The notes below the pieces were generated by a model. It worked only from the letters and a program-made list of their open reading frames with translations, had not been told where the DNA came from and did no database searches. The position numbers and the translations under genes were made by a program. Shown here in pieces: positions 28,414 through 39,358 of a stretch of 64,000 nucleotides of DNA (positions within the stretch are counted from its first letter, which is position 1; each line of letters opens with the position of its first letter). The stretch covers positions 62,001-126,000 of the forward strand of contig JABFRR010000011.1 of NCBI GenBank assembly GCA_013141065.1. Direction: 5' to 3'. Source of the DNA: Bacteriovoracaceae bacterium (lineage in GTDB: Bacteria > Bdellovibrionota > Bacteriovoracia > Bacteriovoracales > Bacteriovoracaceae).

Positions 28414-29151
28414 TCAAAAGTTATTAATCTTATTTTCCATAAATTCAAGAATATCAGGATGAGGATCAGAAGCTTTTATTTTATAAATAGCAGAGTCATC
28501 GCCATTCATTATACTTTCTCTATTTTGCTCCAGATAAAAATCTACTGCCTCTTTATATATATAAAAATCTTTTTCTGGCCCTACTTTATCTTTCATCGCA
28601 AAACTATTATTTAAAACTTTATTCTCAATGATATCTTCCGCTCGACGGTAGAGAATTTGATTTCTCTCCTTCAAGTGGTTGGTAATTTTAAAAAGGCTGA
28701 CTAAGCATTTATTGCAACCTAAAAAATCATCATTCATTATAATTGCTTCCCAGGCTTTTTTACCTTCAGGGTCATTTTTAACGATTGTTACAATTTCTTT
28801 GACTTGATCGCGCTTTAATAAAGCTTCTGTACTCTTGGGAGCTTCCGTGCCCTTAACTAAATCCATAAAGCTATACATTTTACTCTTAACTCGAGATGAA
28901 ATTCCTGAGCCAAACTTGTTGCCTTTTTCCCAGTTATGCTTGGGCAGAGTTGAATCACTCTTGTTTGATTTACTTTCATTTTTTTTAATTTGCTCAGTGA
29001 CTAAGACTAGAGATTTTTGAAAGTCTTCTTTTTTTAACTCTGCTTTTAATTCACGTTCAATTTTTGCAATACTTTTTTTATTATCGCTATTCGAGCGATA
29101 TAAAAAAGCAACAAAGATTCCTATAAGTGTTAAAAAAGCAAATGTGCGCAA
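28414..29151 (-). CDS. Single-TM protein of unknown function
   Basis: N-terminal TM; ORF abuts the HAMP protein gene. Confidence 0.5.
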   Translation of the reverse strand: MRTFAFLTLIGIFVAFLYRSNSDNKKSIAKIERELKAELKKEDFQKSLVLVTEQIKKNESKSNKSDSTLPKHNWEKGNKFGSGISSRVKSKMYSFMDLVKGTEAPKSTEALLKRDQVKEIVTIVKNDPEGKKAWEAIIMNDDFLGCNKCLVSLFKITNHLKERNQILYRRAEDIIENKVLNNSFAMKDKVGPEKDFYIYKEAVDFYLEQNRESIMNGDDSAIYKIKASDPHPDILEFMENKINNF

Positions 29152-29154
29152 AAA

Positions 29155-29622
29155 TTATCCTTCTTTTTCATTTTTAATTTTATCTAGTGCTGAATTAATA
29201 ATGGCCGGAAGATCACTATAGTAATCTCCTGCTCTGAAGCTCAAAACATGATTTTTCTCTTTTGTTTCAACAATATTTATAAAAAAATGTTTTAAGCGAT
29301 ATACCGGTCCGACAATTTTATGTGAAAGGTAAATAGAAGCAGCGATAGTTAAGAAAATTGAAAGAGTAAAAGTCCATGCTATGTTTATCGATACGAGATT
29401 TATGGTACTTTCAAGAAAACTAAAATAAGGATGTGAATCGGCTAAACCTGCCTCTGTGCCAATTCTTTGCAAGTCCTTAAATGAATCGATGATTTTAAAA
29501 TAGATGATTCCAGTACTAAGAGAAATAATAACGACATTCACTAAAATTAAAGCAAACTGCAATGGTGGATAAATAAAATATCCACCGAACTTTCTACGAT
29601 TTTTCATAAATTTCCCACTCAA
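29155..29622 (-). CDS. Two-TM protein with HAMP-like tail and no output domain
   Basis: 'HKIVGPVYRLKHFFINIVETKE' HAMP-like segment. Confidence 0.55.
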   Translation of the reverse strand: MSGKFMKNRRKFGGYFIYPPLQFALILVNVVIISLSTGIIYFKIIDSFKDLQRIGTEAGLADSHPYFSFLESTINLVSINIAWTFTLSIFLTIAASIYLSHKIVGPVYRLKHFFINIVETKEKNHVLSFRAGDYYSDLPAIINSALDKIKNEKEG

Positions 29623-29720
29623 CTAAATTAGATTAATTTTAATTATTCTAATACATGCCTACACTAAGTGCCACACCTAGTTTAAGCCGAGTTGAATGCT
29701 CGGTTTTCTTGAAAAAACTC

Positions 29721-30761
29721 TCAAAGAGTTTTGCTATCAACTACAAAGCGGTATTTTACATCACCCTTTATGGTTCTTTCATAGGCTTCATTTATTTGTG
29801 AAGCACTTATTAGCTCAATATCAGATAAAACCTTTTTCTTGGCACAAAAATCTAACATCTCTTGAGTTTCTTTAATTCCGCCAATGAGTGATCCAGTTAA
29901 CTTCTTTCGACCAAAAATTAAGGCCATGGCCGAAATTTGATTTGGTTCAGGCGCAGCCCCTAATAAAACATGAGTACAATCTAATTTAAGTGTCGACATG
30001 TAAGGTGTAAAATCATGCTGAGCAGAGACTGTGTCAATAATCAAATCAAGTTTCCCAACATAGGGTAAAAAATTATCTGCATTTTTTGTCATAATGAAAT
30101 TTTTAGCTCCAAGTTTCTTTGCATCTTTTTCTTTATTAGGTGAAGTGCTAAAGACTGTAACTTCTGCTCCCATCGCTTTTGCAATTTTAACCGCCATGTG
30201 ACCAAGGCCCCCAAGCCCAACGACTCCGACCTTTGAACCTTTTTTCACTTTATATTTTTTAAGTGGAGAATAAGTCGTAATCCCTGCACATAATAATGGG
30301 GCCACTCGTTTAAGATCCAATCCTTTTTTAATTTTTAAGACATACTTATCTTTGACAGTAATATGAGATGAGTATGCACCGAGAGTTGGTGTGACTCCAT
30401 CAAGCTCTACACTATTATAAGTAAATACAGGAACTGAACAAAATTGTTCTTCATGGTTTTTGCAATTTTCACATTTACCACAAGAGTCGACCAAGCAACC
30501 AACACCGGCCAGGTCACCTACTTTAAACTTAGTCACTTTTTTGCCAACTCTTACAACTCGACCAACAATTTCATGTCCTGGTACACAAGGATAAGCAGTT
30601 GGGCCCCACTCACTTCGAGCAGTATGAATATCTGAATGACAAACACCACAAAAATCAATTTCAATCACCACATCATTGAGCTTTGGATCTCTCCTCTCAA
30701 TAACAAATGGTTTTAAAGGGGTCGTCGCAGATTGTGTTGCATAGGATTTTGCTTGAAACAT
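29721..30761 (-). CDS. Zinc-dependent NAD(P) alcohol dehydrogenase
   Basis: 'FCGVCHSDIHTARSEWGPTAYPCVPGHEIVGRV', 'GLGGLGHMAVKIAKAMGAEV'. Confidence 0.95.
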   Translation of the reverse strand: MFQAKSYATQSATTPLKPFVIERRDPKLNDVVIEIDFCGVCHSDIHTARSEWGPTAYPCVPGHEIVGRVVRVGKKVTKFKVGDLAGVGCLVDSCGKCENCKNHEEQFCSVPVFTYNSVELDGVTPTLGAYSSHITVKDKYVLKIKKGLDLKRVAPLLCAGITTYSPLKKYKVKKGSKVGVVGLGGLGHMAVKIAKAMGAEVTVFSTSPNKEKDAKKLGAKNFIMTKNADNFLPYVGKLDLIIDTVSAQHDFTPYMSTLKLDCTHVLLGAAPEPNQISAMALIFGRKKLTGSLIGGIKETQEMLDFCAKKKVLSDIELISASQINEAYERTIKGDVKYRFVVDSKTL

Positions 30762-30963
30762 TTAATTCTCCATAAAAAAAATTTAATCTTAAATATCGTA
30801 ATGGGGATTTTATCTCTATGACAATGTTAATTCACATTATTATGTTAGACCTTTGTCAGACCTAGCCTATATTAATTACACACTTAAACTTATCAACTTT
30901 CGAAAAATCAATATTCGACATATTATCCATAAGTTATTGTTTATCGAAAGGAATTGAGGTTTT

Positions 30964-33669
30964 ATGAAAGCACTTTTTGGGCTGTCACTAGTTTTACTTT
31001 TTTCTACACCACTCTATGCTAATAGCAATAGACTTAATACCAATTTAAATTTCACCAACCGTGCACAATGCGCTCTAGATTCAAAAAAACCAACGACGAG
31101 TATTCTCGTGTTATTGAGTAATATGGATGTGGGACGTTCACTTTATCGCTTAGGTAAAATTAGGAATGAAAGAGACATAAGTGAATTTACTAAACTTGGC
31201 TTAAACAAGTATCGCTACACTGTACTTTCTCTAATAGATATCATTCATAATAAAATAATCACCAATAAATTACCGCTCCTCAACTCTGATCTTACTCTGG
31301 AAACCAATCTCGTAAATTATAAAAATATTTCTGAGAAATGTTCTCAAAGTACTGATTGCCCTGAGCTTGATGATTACTTGGCAGGTATATGGTCTGAATC
31401 AAGTAAAGCAAAACCAAATTTCACTAATCAAGATCGTTTCACGAATGAAAACTTTTTAAACGTCGAAATGAAGTCAAAAACGAAAAAACTTAATTGTTCG
31501 TACTTAAAAAAATTCACTCCACTTGAAGCTCATCTCTTTGGAACAAAACCTACTGTCGATATCTTGGAGCAAATTGCCAAGGCTTCAAGTGAAGTCAATG
31601 ACTATTACTCTGAATGCCACGACTACAAAACTCAAGAAAGCTTAAAAGTCTCAACTTATGAAATGTCTCTAGATATTGAAGATTCAAAACGCTTTTCAAG
31701 CCTAGGTTTTGATTATTGGAATACCATGAAAATCTATTTTTCGTGGGCATTTAGAAACTCTCCAGAAGCTACTCAGCTTGCTTATCCATTTGATGAAATT
31801 TTCAGTAGTGTTCTTATTGAAGATTCACTTTTCATGGTCCCAAACGGATGTAAAAGTTTAGTTAGTCCCAAATGCGATCCAGCTACAATAAATCAAAACT
31901 CAGTAAGGCTGTTTGCCAAACATGATTTCAAACAACAAGTAGATGCCCTTGACTTTTTCCGTCCAATTCCGGACGGTGCGGCTAGTAAAATCCTTGAAGA
32001 TCAATTCACAGTAGTCAATCAAGACATTCTTAACTTTGCTCAATTCGAAACGGCCGATGCTTGGACAGACAACTTTAGACAAAATTTTTCTGAAACAAGA
32101 CTGACCATGAGAAAAAAGTTTGTTAGCTCAGTTAATAACATGACATTAATTGGTAAAAATTTAAAACAAGGACAATTAAAAGCCAGCTTAGCAGAATATT
32201 TTGATGTTATCATAAATAGCAAAAATAAAGCTCTTGATAATATTTCACTTAAGTCTGAGCTCTATTACCTTTGTGCTGAAAGTACTTTCTTATCGAGCGA
32301 AGAATTAAGTTATTTGCGCCCTAAAGTAGAAAATCTAGGCAAATTAACCTTTACGGACCAGGCCACCAACTCAATCAATAGCAGCACCCTAAACGAAATA
32401 ATTGATAACTATAAAGAAATTGCAACAAGTGTAAATGAGCTGTGTGGATCATTTGATCAATCTGTCGTCTTTGAACCAGACTTTGTTGTAGATAGATCAG
32501 GATTCAATCGTTGGTACATAGACACAGTATTTGAAGGAAAAATACCTTCGATGGCATCCCTCAATAGAAAGGAAAAACTAACTACTAAAAAACCACTAAT
32601 TGCTTACCAGCTCTACTCAAAATCTAAAGATATTAAGGATGTCATTTGCATCGATTCAGTCGATTGTGCACGTGTTGCTATTCAATCAATTGTAGATATT
32701 TACGGTGTAATTATCTATTCTGATTTATTTCTTGATATAAAACGTGAAATCAATTCTCCTAGTATGCTCAATCCCTATGCTGAAAGAACTGCATGTAAGG
32801 TCTATGATCCGTGGTTTAAAACTAAAGCTTCTCTCTTTGCCTTTGCAACTGACTTCACACAAGGGGCTATCAGTTCAGTTGCACCAGCTGTGGTGTATGG
32901 AAATTTTGATCTTCAAGCAGGTAGAGTTGTGAGTTTTAATCAATTGGTCAAAGAAGGAAAAATTATTGTCGATCCAAAATATGAAAAGAAAAAAGTACTT
33001 GCCACAGTAGCACTAGATTTAGGAGCGATGAGCAATATTCCTTGCTCAGTCTCAGTAACGAAATCTAATAAACTTGATCCTAGTAAAATTTTAGGTTTTA
33101 GAGGATTGACGATTAGAACATGCAAAGAAAAAGAAAAGAACGTTGTGAATGTTGAAGTCAATAATGAGCTTGGTGAAAGCCAAAGTAAATATACTAACGG
33201 CTGCCTCCAGTGCTCACTTGACTTTGAACACGTCACTTCAGCAGTCTCCTCGGTTATCCCTTACGGACGAACTGCCTTTTTCATGGCACGCGCAGTGATT
33301 CGTCTTTATAAAGGTCTTAAAGATCCTGTCAATATTCCACGTTCATGGAATGTGAATCCTTACTTAACAAAAGTGGCCTATGATTCTCATGGCGGAAAAA
33401 TTCCTAACGACTGTGTACGAAAACTGGTAAATGGTAAGTCTTGCATGAAAAATTCATGTGAGGATTCAATTGTGAATGCCTATAGATCGAATGGCTATTT
33501 TTTAGACTCAATTAATTCTGATGATACATGGAAAGGCGTCGCCAATGTAAAGATTAAAGGCTGCAAAAACTTTAACAAAATAAAAGTTTCTTCATCACGT
33601 GATCAAGATGGGAATGAAACTTGTAATTTATCAAATAAAAATTTAAATTTAAAATGTGAGACTCTATGA
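30964..33669 (+). CDS. Large Cys-containing secreted protein of unknown function
   Basis: Signal peptide; long ORF; no recognised motif. Confidence 0.6.
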   Translation: MKALFGLSLVLLFSTPLYANSNRLNTNLNFTNRAQCALDSKKPTTSILVLLSNMDVGRSLYRLGKIRNERDISEFTKLGLNKYRYTVLSLIDIIHNKIITNKLPLLNSDLTLETNLVNYKNISEKCSQSTDCPELDDYLAGIWSESSKAKPNFTNQDRFTNENFLNVEMKSKTKKLNCSYLKKFTPLEAHLFGTKPTVDILEQIAKASSEVNDYYSECHDYKTQESLKVSTYEMSLDIEDSKRFSSLGFDYWNTMKIYFSWAFRNSPEATQLAYPFDEIFSSVLIEDSLFMVPNGCKSLVSPKCDPATINQNSVRLFAKHDFKQQVDALDFFRPIPDGAASKILEDQFTVVNQDILNFAQFETADAWTDNFRQNFSETRLTMRKKFVSSVNNMTLIGKNLKQGQLKASLAEYFDVIINSKNKALDNISLKSELYYLCAESTFLSSEELSYLRPKVENLGKLTFTDQATNSINSSTLNEIIDNYKEIATSVNELCGSFDQSVVFEPDFVVDRSGFNRWYIDTVFEGKIPSMASLNRKEKLTTKKPLIAYQLYSKSKDIKDVICIDSVDCARVAIQSIVDIYGVIIYSDLFLDIKREINSPSMLNPYAERTACKVYDPWFKTKASLFAFATDFTQGAISSVAPAVVYGNFDLQAGRVVSFNQLVKEGKIIVDPKYEKKKVLATVALDLGAMSNIPCSVSVTKSNKLDPSKILGFRGLTIRTCKEKEKNVVNVEVNNELGESQSKYTNGCLQCSLDFEHVTSAVSSVIPYGRTAFFMARAVIRLYKGLKDPVNIPRSWNVNPYLTKVAYDSHGGKIPNDCVRKLVNGKSCMKNSCEDSIVNAYRSNGYFLDSINSDDTWKGVANVKIKGCKNFNKIKVSSSRDQDGNETCNLSNKNLNLKCETL

Positions 33670-34211
33670 AAAAAATAATTGTTCAATGCCTTTCAATAAT
33701 TTTATTTGCAGCCCTATTTCCAAATAGCTCAAAAGCATCATTCGATGTTTCAGAAACTTGGAATGCTGATCTTCGCTCTCAAGTCGTCATTACATGTGAT
33801 GAGTACTCTCGTTTGTGTATTGATCTTTGTAATAATGCCAAGTCGTGCTACTTAAAAAATTCTACTTGTCGTGACTGCATAAGTACGGGTGTTAAAATGA
33901 CTTATTTCTTCTCAGCATTTGGAAAAGAAATTTCAGGAGCAAAAGAAGAAGTCTCACAATACGAATTTGTCGAATTCTTAAGTAATGAATCGTTTATTGC
34001 TATTGGTCCGAATAATATTTACAACCAGTTTGATGCTGCCCAAACAAACGCTTTGCTTGAAAAATTTAAATCGATGTGCCCTAACAATGCACCTTCTCCT
34101 GTTGCTTTCTTCAAAATTGAAAATAAAAATCTCATTGTTAAAAATGCAAAATACATTACATGCGGAAGTGCAATATACAGATTAGAAGTAAAGTCTATCC
34201 TACTTGACTAG
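33666..34211 (+). CDS. Secreted Cys-rich protein of unknown function
   Basis: Signal peptide; overlaps upstream stop (ATGA). Confidence 0.55.
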   Translation: MKKIIVQCLSIILFAALFPNSSKASFDVSETWNADLRSQVVITCDEYSRLCIDLCNNAKSCYLKNSTCRDCISTGVKMTYFFSAFGKEISGAKEEVSQYEFVEFLSNESFIAIGPNNIYNQFDAAQTNALLEKFKSMCPNNAPSPVAFFKIENKNLIVKNAKYITCGSAIYRLEVKSILLD

Positions 34212-35450
34212 GCATTGTTTAGATTCTTTTTCAAATCCCCAGCGCGCATCAATTGATTCATTTGGATTCGAAGAAATCAAACCTGCTTTGAAACGATCAT
34301 AAAATGATCTGATATTCACTTTAATTGGCTTCTTTGAAGTCAACTCTATTGGAATTGAACATAATTGGGCCATGGAATTGAAAGCCTCTGTTGAATTATT
34401 CTCACCTATTAAATTCTCTAAACTAAGTATAGTCTCAGCATTTAATTCATTTAGTTGATTACTTCGAATAATCGATTTGAAGCCATTTCTTAGTCTTTCG
34501 ATATCTTGGATAATATTATTATCTCTTGATGGTGTAGAATATTCTTCATACTGCATATTCGTAAAACATTTTTTTGTGAGTACACCTTTTTCTTGTAATG
34601 CTAAATCCACAACATCTTTTCTGGTCTTTAAAGCTAGGCAAATATTTTCGATTCTTCGTTCAATATTTAATTGTAATGTGTCTTCTTTTATTTTGAGTCC
34701 ATCTTTTACCATTCCAAAAAAGCGTGACTCACCTAGTTTTACGAGTTGATACTGCTCAAGGGATTCATTTTCGCGAGAATTGCTTTTTTCTATAAAGCGT
34801 CTGAAACCAAAAGGTCTTTCTTTAAAAAGATGCAGTGGCATTCCCTTTCTTGATAACAGCGGACGAATGGCCCTTGGCTGAGTCGAAGAGAATAAAACAA
34901 AATCACCCGTCGGTAAAACTTCCTTTATTATGTAAACATGTCTAGTGTCTTCACCTTTAGAATTAATCCACCTGGTTATATAAAGATCCCCTGGACGAAT
35001 AGATTTAAGTGCTATTGGATAAGTGTTTTCACGGGCCAGTACTTCGGACCCACTATTTTCACCAATGTAAGCGATGAAAGACTTTAGCTTTTTAAGTTCA
35101 TCATTAGTTACCAGGTCAAATCGCTTAGTTTTTTCAGAAATTATTTGCCCGTCATTATCTTTAAATTCTATAGACAATTTTTGTTCATAAGCAAAGATGG
35201 CCCTAAGTGCAAAAGCGGCATCTGCACAATCCGTTTTGATTCCATAATAAGGACTATTGGGATTTGAAAAAATATCGTGGGAGACTTTTTCTTGAACCCA
35301 TTTTGAATACAATATTTCATGCTCGGGGCTGAAGTCGTAATTGGATTCATACACTGCAGAAATAGCGTTTCCAGAGAGTCCCATTACTCCAATTAAAAAA
35401 AGTGAATAAATTGATTTTTTAATACTCATAGAGAACAAGGTGTCGGACAA
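34200..35450 (-). CDS. Secreted protein with NlpC/P60-like Cys-His pattern
   Basis: 'IKTDCADAAFALRAIFAYEQ' and 'PGDLYITRW...TRHVYIIKEV'. Confidence 0.4.
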   Translation of the reverse strand: MSDTLFSMSIKKSIYSLFLIGVMGLSGNAISAVYESNYDFSPEHEILYSKWVQEKVSHDIFSNPNSPYYGIKTDCADAAFALRAIFAYEQKLSIEFKDNDGQIISEKTKRFDLVTNDELKKLKSFIAYIGENSGSEVLARENTYPIALKSIRPGDLYITRWINSKGEDTRHVYIIKEVLPTGDFVLFSSTQPRAIRPLLSRKGMPLHLFKERPFGFRRFIEKSNSRENESLEQYQLVKLGESRFFGMVKDGLKIKEDTLQLNIERRIENICLALKTRKDVVDLALQEKGVLTKKCFTNMQYEEYSTPSRDNNIIQDIERLRNGFKSIIRSNQLNELNAETILSLENLIGENNSTEAFNSMAQLCSIPIELTSKKPIKVNIRSFYDRFKAGLISSNPNESIDARWGFEKESKQCLVK

Positions 35451-36467
35451 AGTCCTGTTTGAACATCTTTATCTATAAATCGACTACTCACTAATTCTTC
35501 AATAAATGCCGCTTCTGAATTAGTCTTCCAAGATGTGCAGGTAAACCTATCTTGACCATTAACTTTGATTTTGCATAAATTGTAGTCTTTAGGAAGAAGT
35601 AAACTTTCATCAGTTGGAATGAGATTTAACTGTGTTTGAAAAGTAACTTTTTTAAAACTATTTTCACGCTGTTTTATTATTGCACCTTCTCTAAACGAGT
35701 GTCTGACAAAACATCTCTCACTTCCTGAAACAACACGTGAAAAGCTTTTTTCAGATGAAAAGAAACTAGACTCAGTTGAGAGATTTTTAATAATTGTCTC
35801 ATCATTTGAATTCAAACAGACTAGGTCGATTTTATTGAGCAATTGAGAGCTGGAATTGTAATTAAAATTTGTAAACACGGATTGTGAAAAAATGACTTTA
35901 CCAGATACATTAAAATCAATTCTTTCTGGGTTTAAGTTTTTATTCACTATACATATATCTACAAAATACTCCGCTCCATAATAATCAGAACCAAAGTTAA
36001 ATTGCAAATCAGATCCACCTGCTAAAATCTTTGAACCAAAAATTGTTGAAACTTCATTGTAGAGAGAATTATTTGAAGCATTCAGAGTTTTCTTTAAAAA
36101 TAACGGATTTTCACTTCCATCATTATCAGCGACACTGAAGTTAAAAAAATTAGTCTTTTGATCTGTTCTATTAGTCGAATTCTCTAAAAAAGCGTAGTCC
36201 AGCGTTACAGGCAAAAGTTTCAATTTTTTTACTATCAAATTCACTGCATTTTCCTATGAAAATTTCTTTATAATCTTCTTTTTTTGTATATTTTTTAAAA
36301 TCAATTAATTCTATACACAAATCTTTAGCAATAGCTTCTGGCCCTTGCTCGATCACACATACTGAAATTTCTTTTTTTGAACACGATAATGCGTGGGCAT
36401 TTGATCCCACAATTGAGGCTATCCACATAAAGACTAGTAGAGACAAGCTAAATTTGTTCATGGCCAA
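35426..36467 (-). pseudogene. Frameshifted secreted protein; 5' part 36171..36467 and 3' part 35426..~36180
   Basis: 'FACNAGLRFF' (5' ORF) and 'GAEYFVDICIV' (3' ORF) both match the divergent paralogue at 36734; frames join if one T is removed from a T-run. Confidence 0.65.
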
Positions 36468-36613
36468 ATATCCTTAATACCTAAAGGGATGTTGAAAACG
36501 AAGATCTAACAAATTTATAAAAAAATTCAAAGACTTATTTGAACTTAGACTGAGAATGTAAATCTTTCACAGTCTCATAACTTGCGAGTTTTTTTAACTA
36601 CCTGAATTCTCAT

Positions 36614-36638
36614 AATTCTTAATATAGCCTTAAGAATT
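36614..36638. promoter_or_regulatory. Inverted repeat AATTCTTAA-N7-TTAAGAATT upstream of the 36734 gene
   Basis: Perfect 9-7-9 repeat, followed by TTAGAATCTT and a TTGACT hexamer. Confidence 0.35.
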
Positions 36639-36733
36639 CTTTAGAATCTTTATTGACTTGCTTAGTCAGCCAGATTAAAGGACGCCTTAATTATATCTTA
36701 AATTATCTTACAACCCTCATATAGGAGATACTA

Positions 36734-37729
36734 ATGAGAAAATTGCTTCTTTCAGCTGTAGCGCTATTAGCACTATCAGCACAAAACGCTTTTGCGATCA
36801 ATTTAACTTTCCAGTTTGACGTCAATAGCTCAGGGCCTTCAATCTATGCATGTAACGCTGGTATTAGACACGTTGCTGCTACTAACGTTTGTTATGACAG
36901 AAATACAAACCAATCATGTACACCTGGTTGTGCAGCTGGAATCGTATCTCAATGTCTTGGTGGCTCAGCTCCTTCATCATGTGTTTGTTCTGGTGAAAAT
37001 TATGATTCAGGAACACAAGGAACATGGAGACTTGATTTCCTTCAAGCTAACTCAGCAGCGTGGACTGATAACCAAGTTCAAGCTGGCGCATCTACAGCTC
37101 ACCTTCTAGCTGCTACTGGTTCATCTTCATTTAACCAAATTACTCCTGGAGCTTTTCCAGCTCTTAATGCTTACGGAAGACAACTTAAAGACCTAACAAT
37201 CAACTTAGGTTCAGAAATTTATAATGCTGAATACTTTGTTGATATCTGTTACCGTGGCCCACAAATTGACTACAGACATAATGGTCAAGTTGTTCCAGGT
37301 TTAAACTTTGCTTTAAAAGCTAATGCAACAATCTTTGATATCAAATTAGCAGACGGTGTAAGCTACCGTGCTCTTTCAACTCTTCAAGTTAAAGCAGAAG
37401 CAAAATGTATCATGAATGATGATTTTGATTACTGTCTTGCTGACATCATTCCTGGTGAAACTGCTGGATGTGAATCTTCATCAAGCCTCACAACTCACAC
37501 TTATGGCAAAATTTCTAACAACGGTGTGTTTGTAGATATGTCAGGATCTGCAATCAACGTAGCTAAGTTAATTACTGATGCTTCAATGAACAGCAACAGC
37601 AATGTCACTCCACGTTTTTGCCAAATTCGTTATTCTTTCCAAGAAACTTCTAAGAAAATTAGAAAGTGGAAATTACAACAAGCAAGAATTTGTACATATA
37701 CTGAAATTTCTGAGCCAACTTTAGAGTAG
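36734..37729 (+). CDS. Secreted Cys-rich protein, likely highly expressed
   Basis: Signal peptide; own strong terminator; 'IYNAEYFVDICY'. Confidence 0.65.
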   Translation: MRKLLLSAVALLALSAQNAFAINLTFQFDVNSSGPSIYACNAGIRHVAATNVCYDRNTNQSCTPGCAAGIVSQCLGGSAPSSCVCSGENYDSGTQGTWRLDFLQANSAAWTDNQVQAGASTAHLLAATGSSSFNQITPGAFPALNAYGRQLKDLTINLGSEIYNAEYFVDICYRGPQIDYRHNGQVVPGLNFALKANATIFDIKLADGVSYRALSTLQVKAEAKCIMNDDFDYCLADIIPGETAGCESSSSLTTHTYGKISNNGVFVDMSGSAINVAKLITDASMNSNSNVTPRFCQIRYSFQETSKKIRKWKLQQARICTYTEISEPTLE

Positions 37730-37740
37730 TTTTTTATATA

Positions 37741-37776
37741 AAAAGCCGGAGAAGAAATCCTTCTCCGGTTTTTTTA
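37741..37776 (+). terminator. Rho-independent terminator
   Basis: CCGGAGAAG-aaatc-CTTCTCCGG then T-run. Confidence 0.9.
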
Positions 37777-37791
37777 ATAAAGGTAAATAAA

Positions 37792-39339
37792 ATGAGAAAT
37801 AGTTTTTTAATCATTCTCTTTTCATTATTCAGCTCTCCATCTTTTGCATGTGGAGTGAGTACTCCGAACTACGTCAATCTTGCTATCTCTACTATCGAAG
37901 AAAAAATATTCTCTTATAGTGTTAAAACTAGTGATGAGAAGTTGCCTGGTGCTTTTGTTTCGAACTGCCGTGAAACAGCACTGAAAAGACGATTTGTCAT
38001 GATTACTTTTGGCCCGGAAATGACTGGACTTAATGATTCAATTCGTGGAACGAATTTTGATAAGCAGTTTGCTGAAAATACCATTTGTTCAATAAAAAAT
38101 AATCCCATCAATGTACTTCAATCAATAAGCGCAGAAAAAGCGAACTTTGAATCTAAGTGGAAATTTATAAACGAGTGCGTAGAAGTTCATGTGACAGAAT
38201 TAGGATCAAAGCCCTTAAGTTTTCCTACCGATCAAACAGGTTGCACAATCAAATCGGTGAATTCCAAGAGCGCCGTATTTAATGGTGGTTTTTGTTTTTT
38301 AAAACCTAACCCAGACTCTGAATGGAATGTTTCAGTTACAGTCAAAGAAAGTTGTAAAAAAATAAATGGCTATAGAGACTCAGGCATTAACCTTCAAGAC
38401 CTAGAGTCCGGCGTAAATTTTTACACTTCTTCTACTTATAAAGACGAAATCAATGACCTTTCTGCTTTTGGCTCATTTGCCGTGAGACTATCAGTTAATC
38501 CCAGCCCAACATTGTTTAGGGCATCTGATGATTTTGGAATTTTGAGACCAACATTTCCTGAAGATTTTCCAGTTAACGACATCCACTTGGGGAAACTCGA
38601 AATTATCGATGAAGGTGAAAACGTAAAATACGTTTCACTTAAAACACCACTAATTGTTAACAATGTTTGTCAATCAATTGAAAAGAATGGATTAAAATCT
38701 TCAATCTGTGATTATGCAACTCCTTATGTGGGAGAAATTTCTCTTATCAATAGCAAAGGCCAAGTCGAAGCCACTTGGTTTGACGGTGGAATTACACCCA
38801 CTCAATGGCAAGGAATCTTAAACGGAGAAGGCTCAGAAATATCCAAAGAACTTCTGAGAAAAAATGAAACCTACAAACTAGAAGTCAGCTTTGCTGATCC
38901 TTATTTTGAATTTAATACCTTTAAAAAACGTATAAAAAGTAAATTTCAGGCCCTGACATCAGGTTTACCTGTCTTTTATGCTGGCGGTGGTATTTCTGAA
39001 ATTCCGGATCTGAGAGACCTCGTAGATATCAATCCTATCTTGGATATAAACCCAATAGGTGAACTTGATTTTAAAACAGGACTCGATGGTCTTGATAATA
39101 ACCGTAAACGCTTAAACGCCTATTTCTCAACGACACTTTATCCACCGATGTACACTCAGGCCTGTTCTCCAAGTACGGGAACATGTCAAAAAACGGGAAA
39201 GCCATTTGTAAAGTTTACAGCAAGCTTTAAAGTTGATAGCGATTATAAGATTTCTGAATTATTAGTTGAGAGAAACTCAAAAATTTTAGGATCTTATAAA
39301 AAGAAAATAACACAACAACCAGAAATGATTTGTAATTAA
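37792..39339 (+). CDS. Secreted protein of unknown function
   Basis: Signal peptide; continuous ORF. Confidence 0.55.
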   Translation: MRNSFLIILFSLFSSPSFACGVSTPNYVNLAISTIEEKIFSYSVKTSDEKLPGAFVSNCRETALKRRFVMITFGPEMTGLNDSIRGTNFDKQFAENTICSIKNNPINVLQSISAEKANFESKWKFINECVEVHVTELGSKPLSFPTDQTGCTIKSVNSKSAVFNGGFCFLKPNPDSEWNVSVTVKESCKKINGYRDSGINLQDLESGVNFYTSSTYKDEINDLSAFGSFAVRLSVNPSPTLFRASDDFGILRPTFPEDFPVNDIHLGKLEIIDEGENVKYVSLKTPLIVNNVCQSIEKNGLKSSICDYATPYVGEISLINSKGQVEATWFDGGITPTQWQGILNGEGSEISKELLRKNETYKLEVSFADPYFEFNTFKKRIKSKFQALTSGLPVFYAGGGISEIPDLRDLVDINPILDINPIGELDFKTGLDGLDNNRKRLNAYFSTTLYPPMYTQACSPSTGTCQKTGKPFVKFTASFKVDSDYKISELLVERNSKILGSYKKKITQQPEMICN

Positions 39340-39358
39340 ATAATTAGGAGACCTCTAA

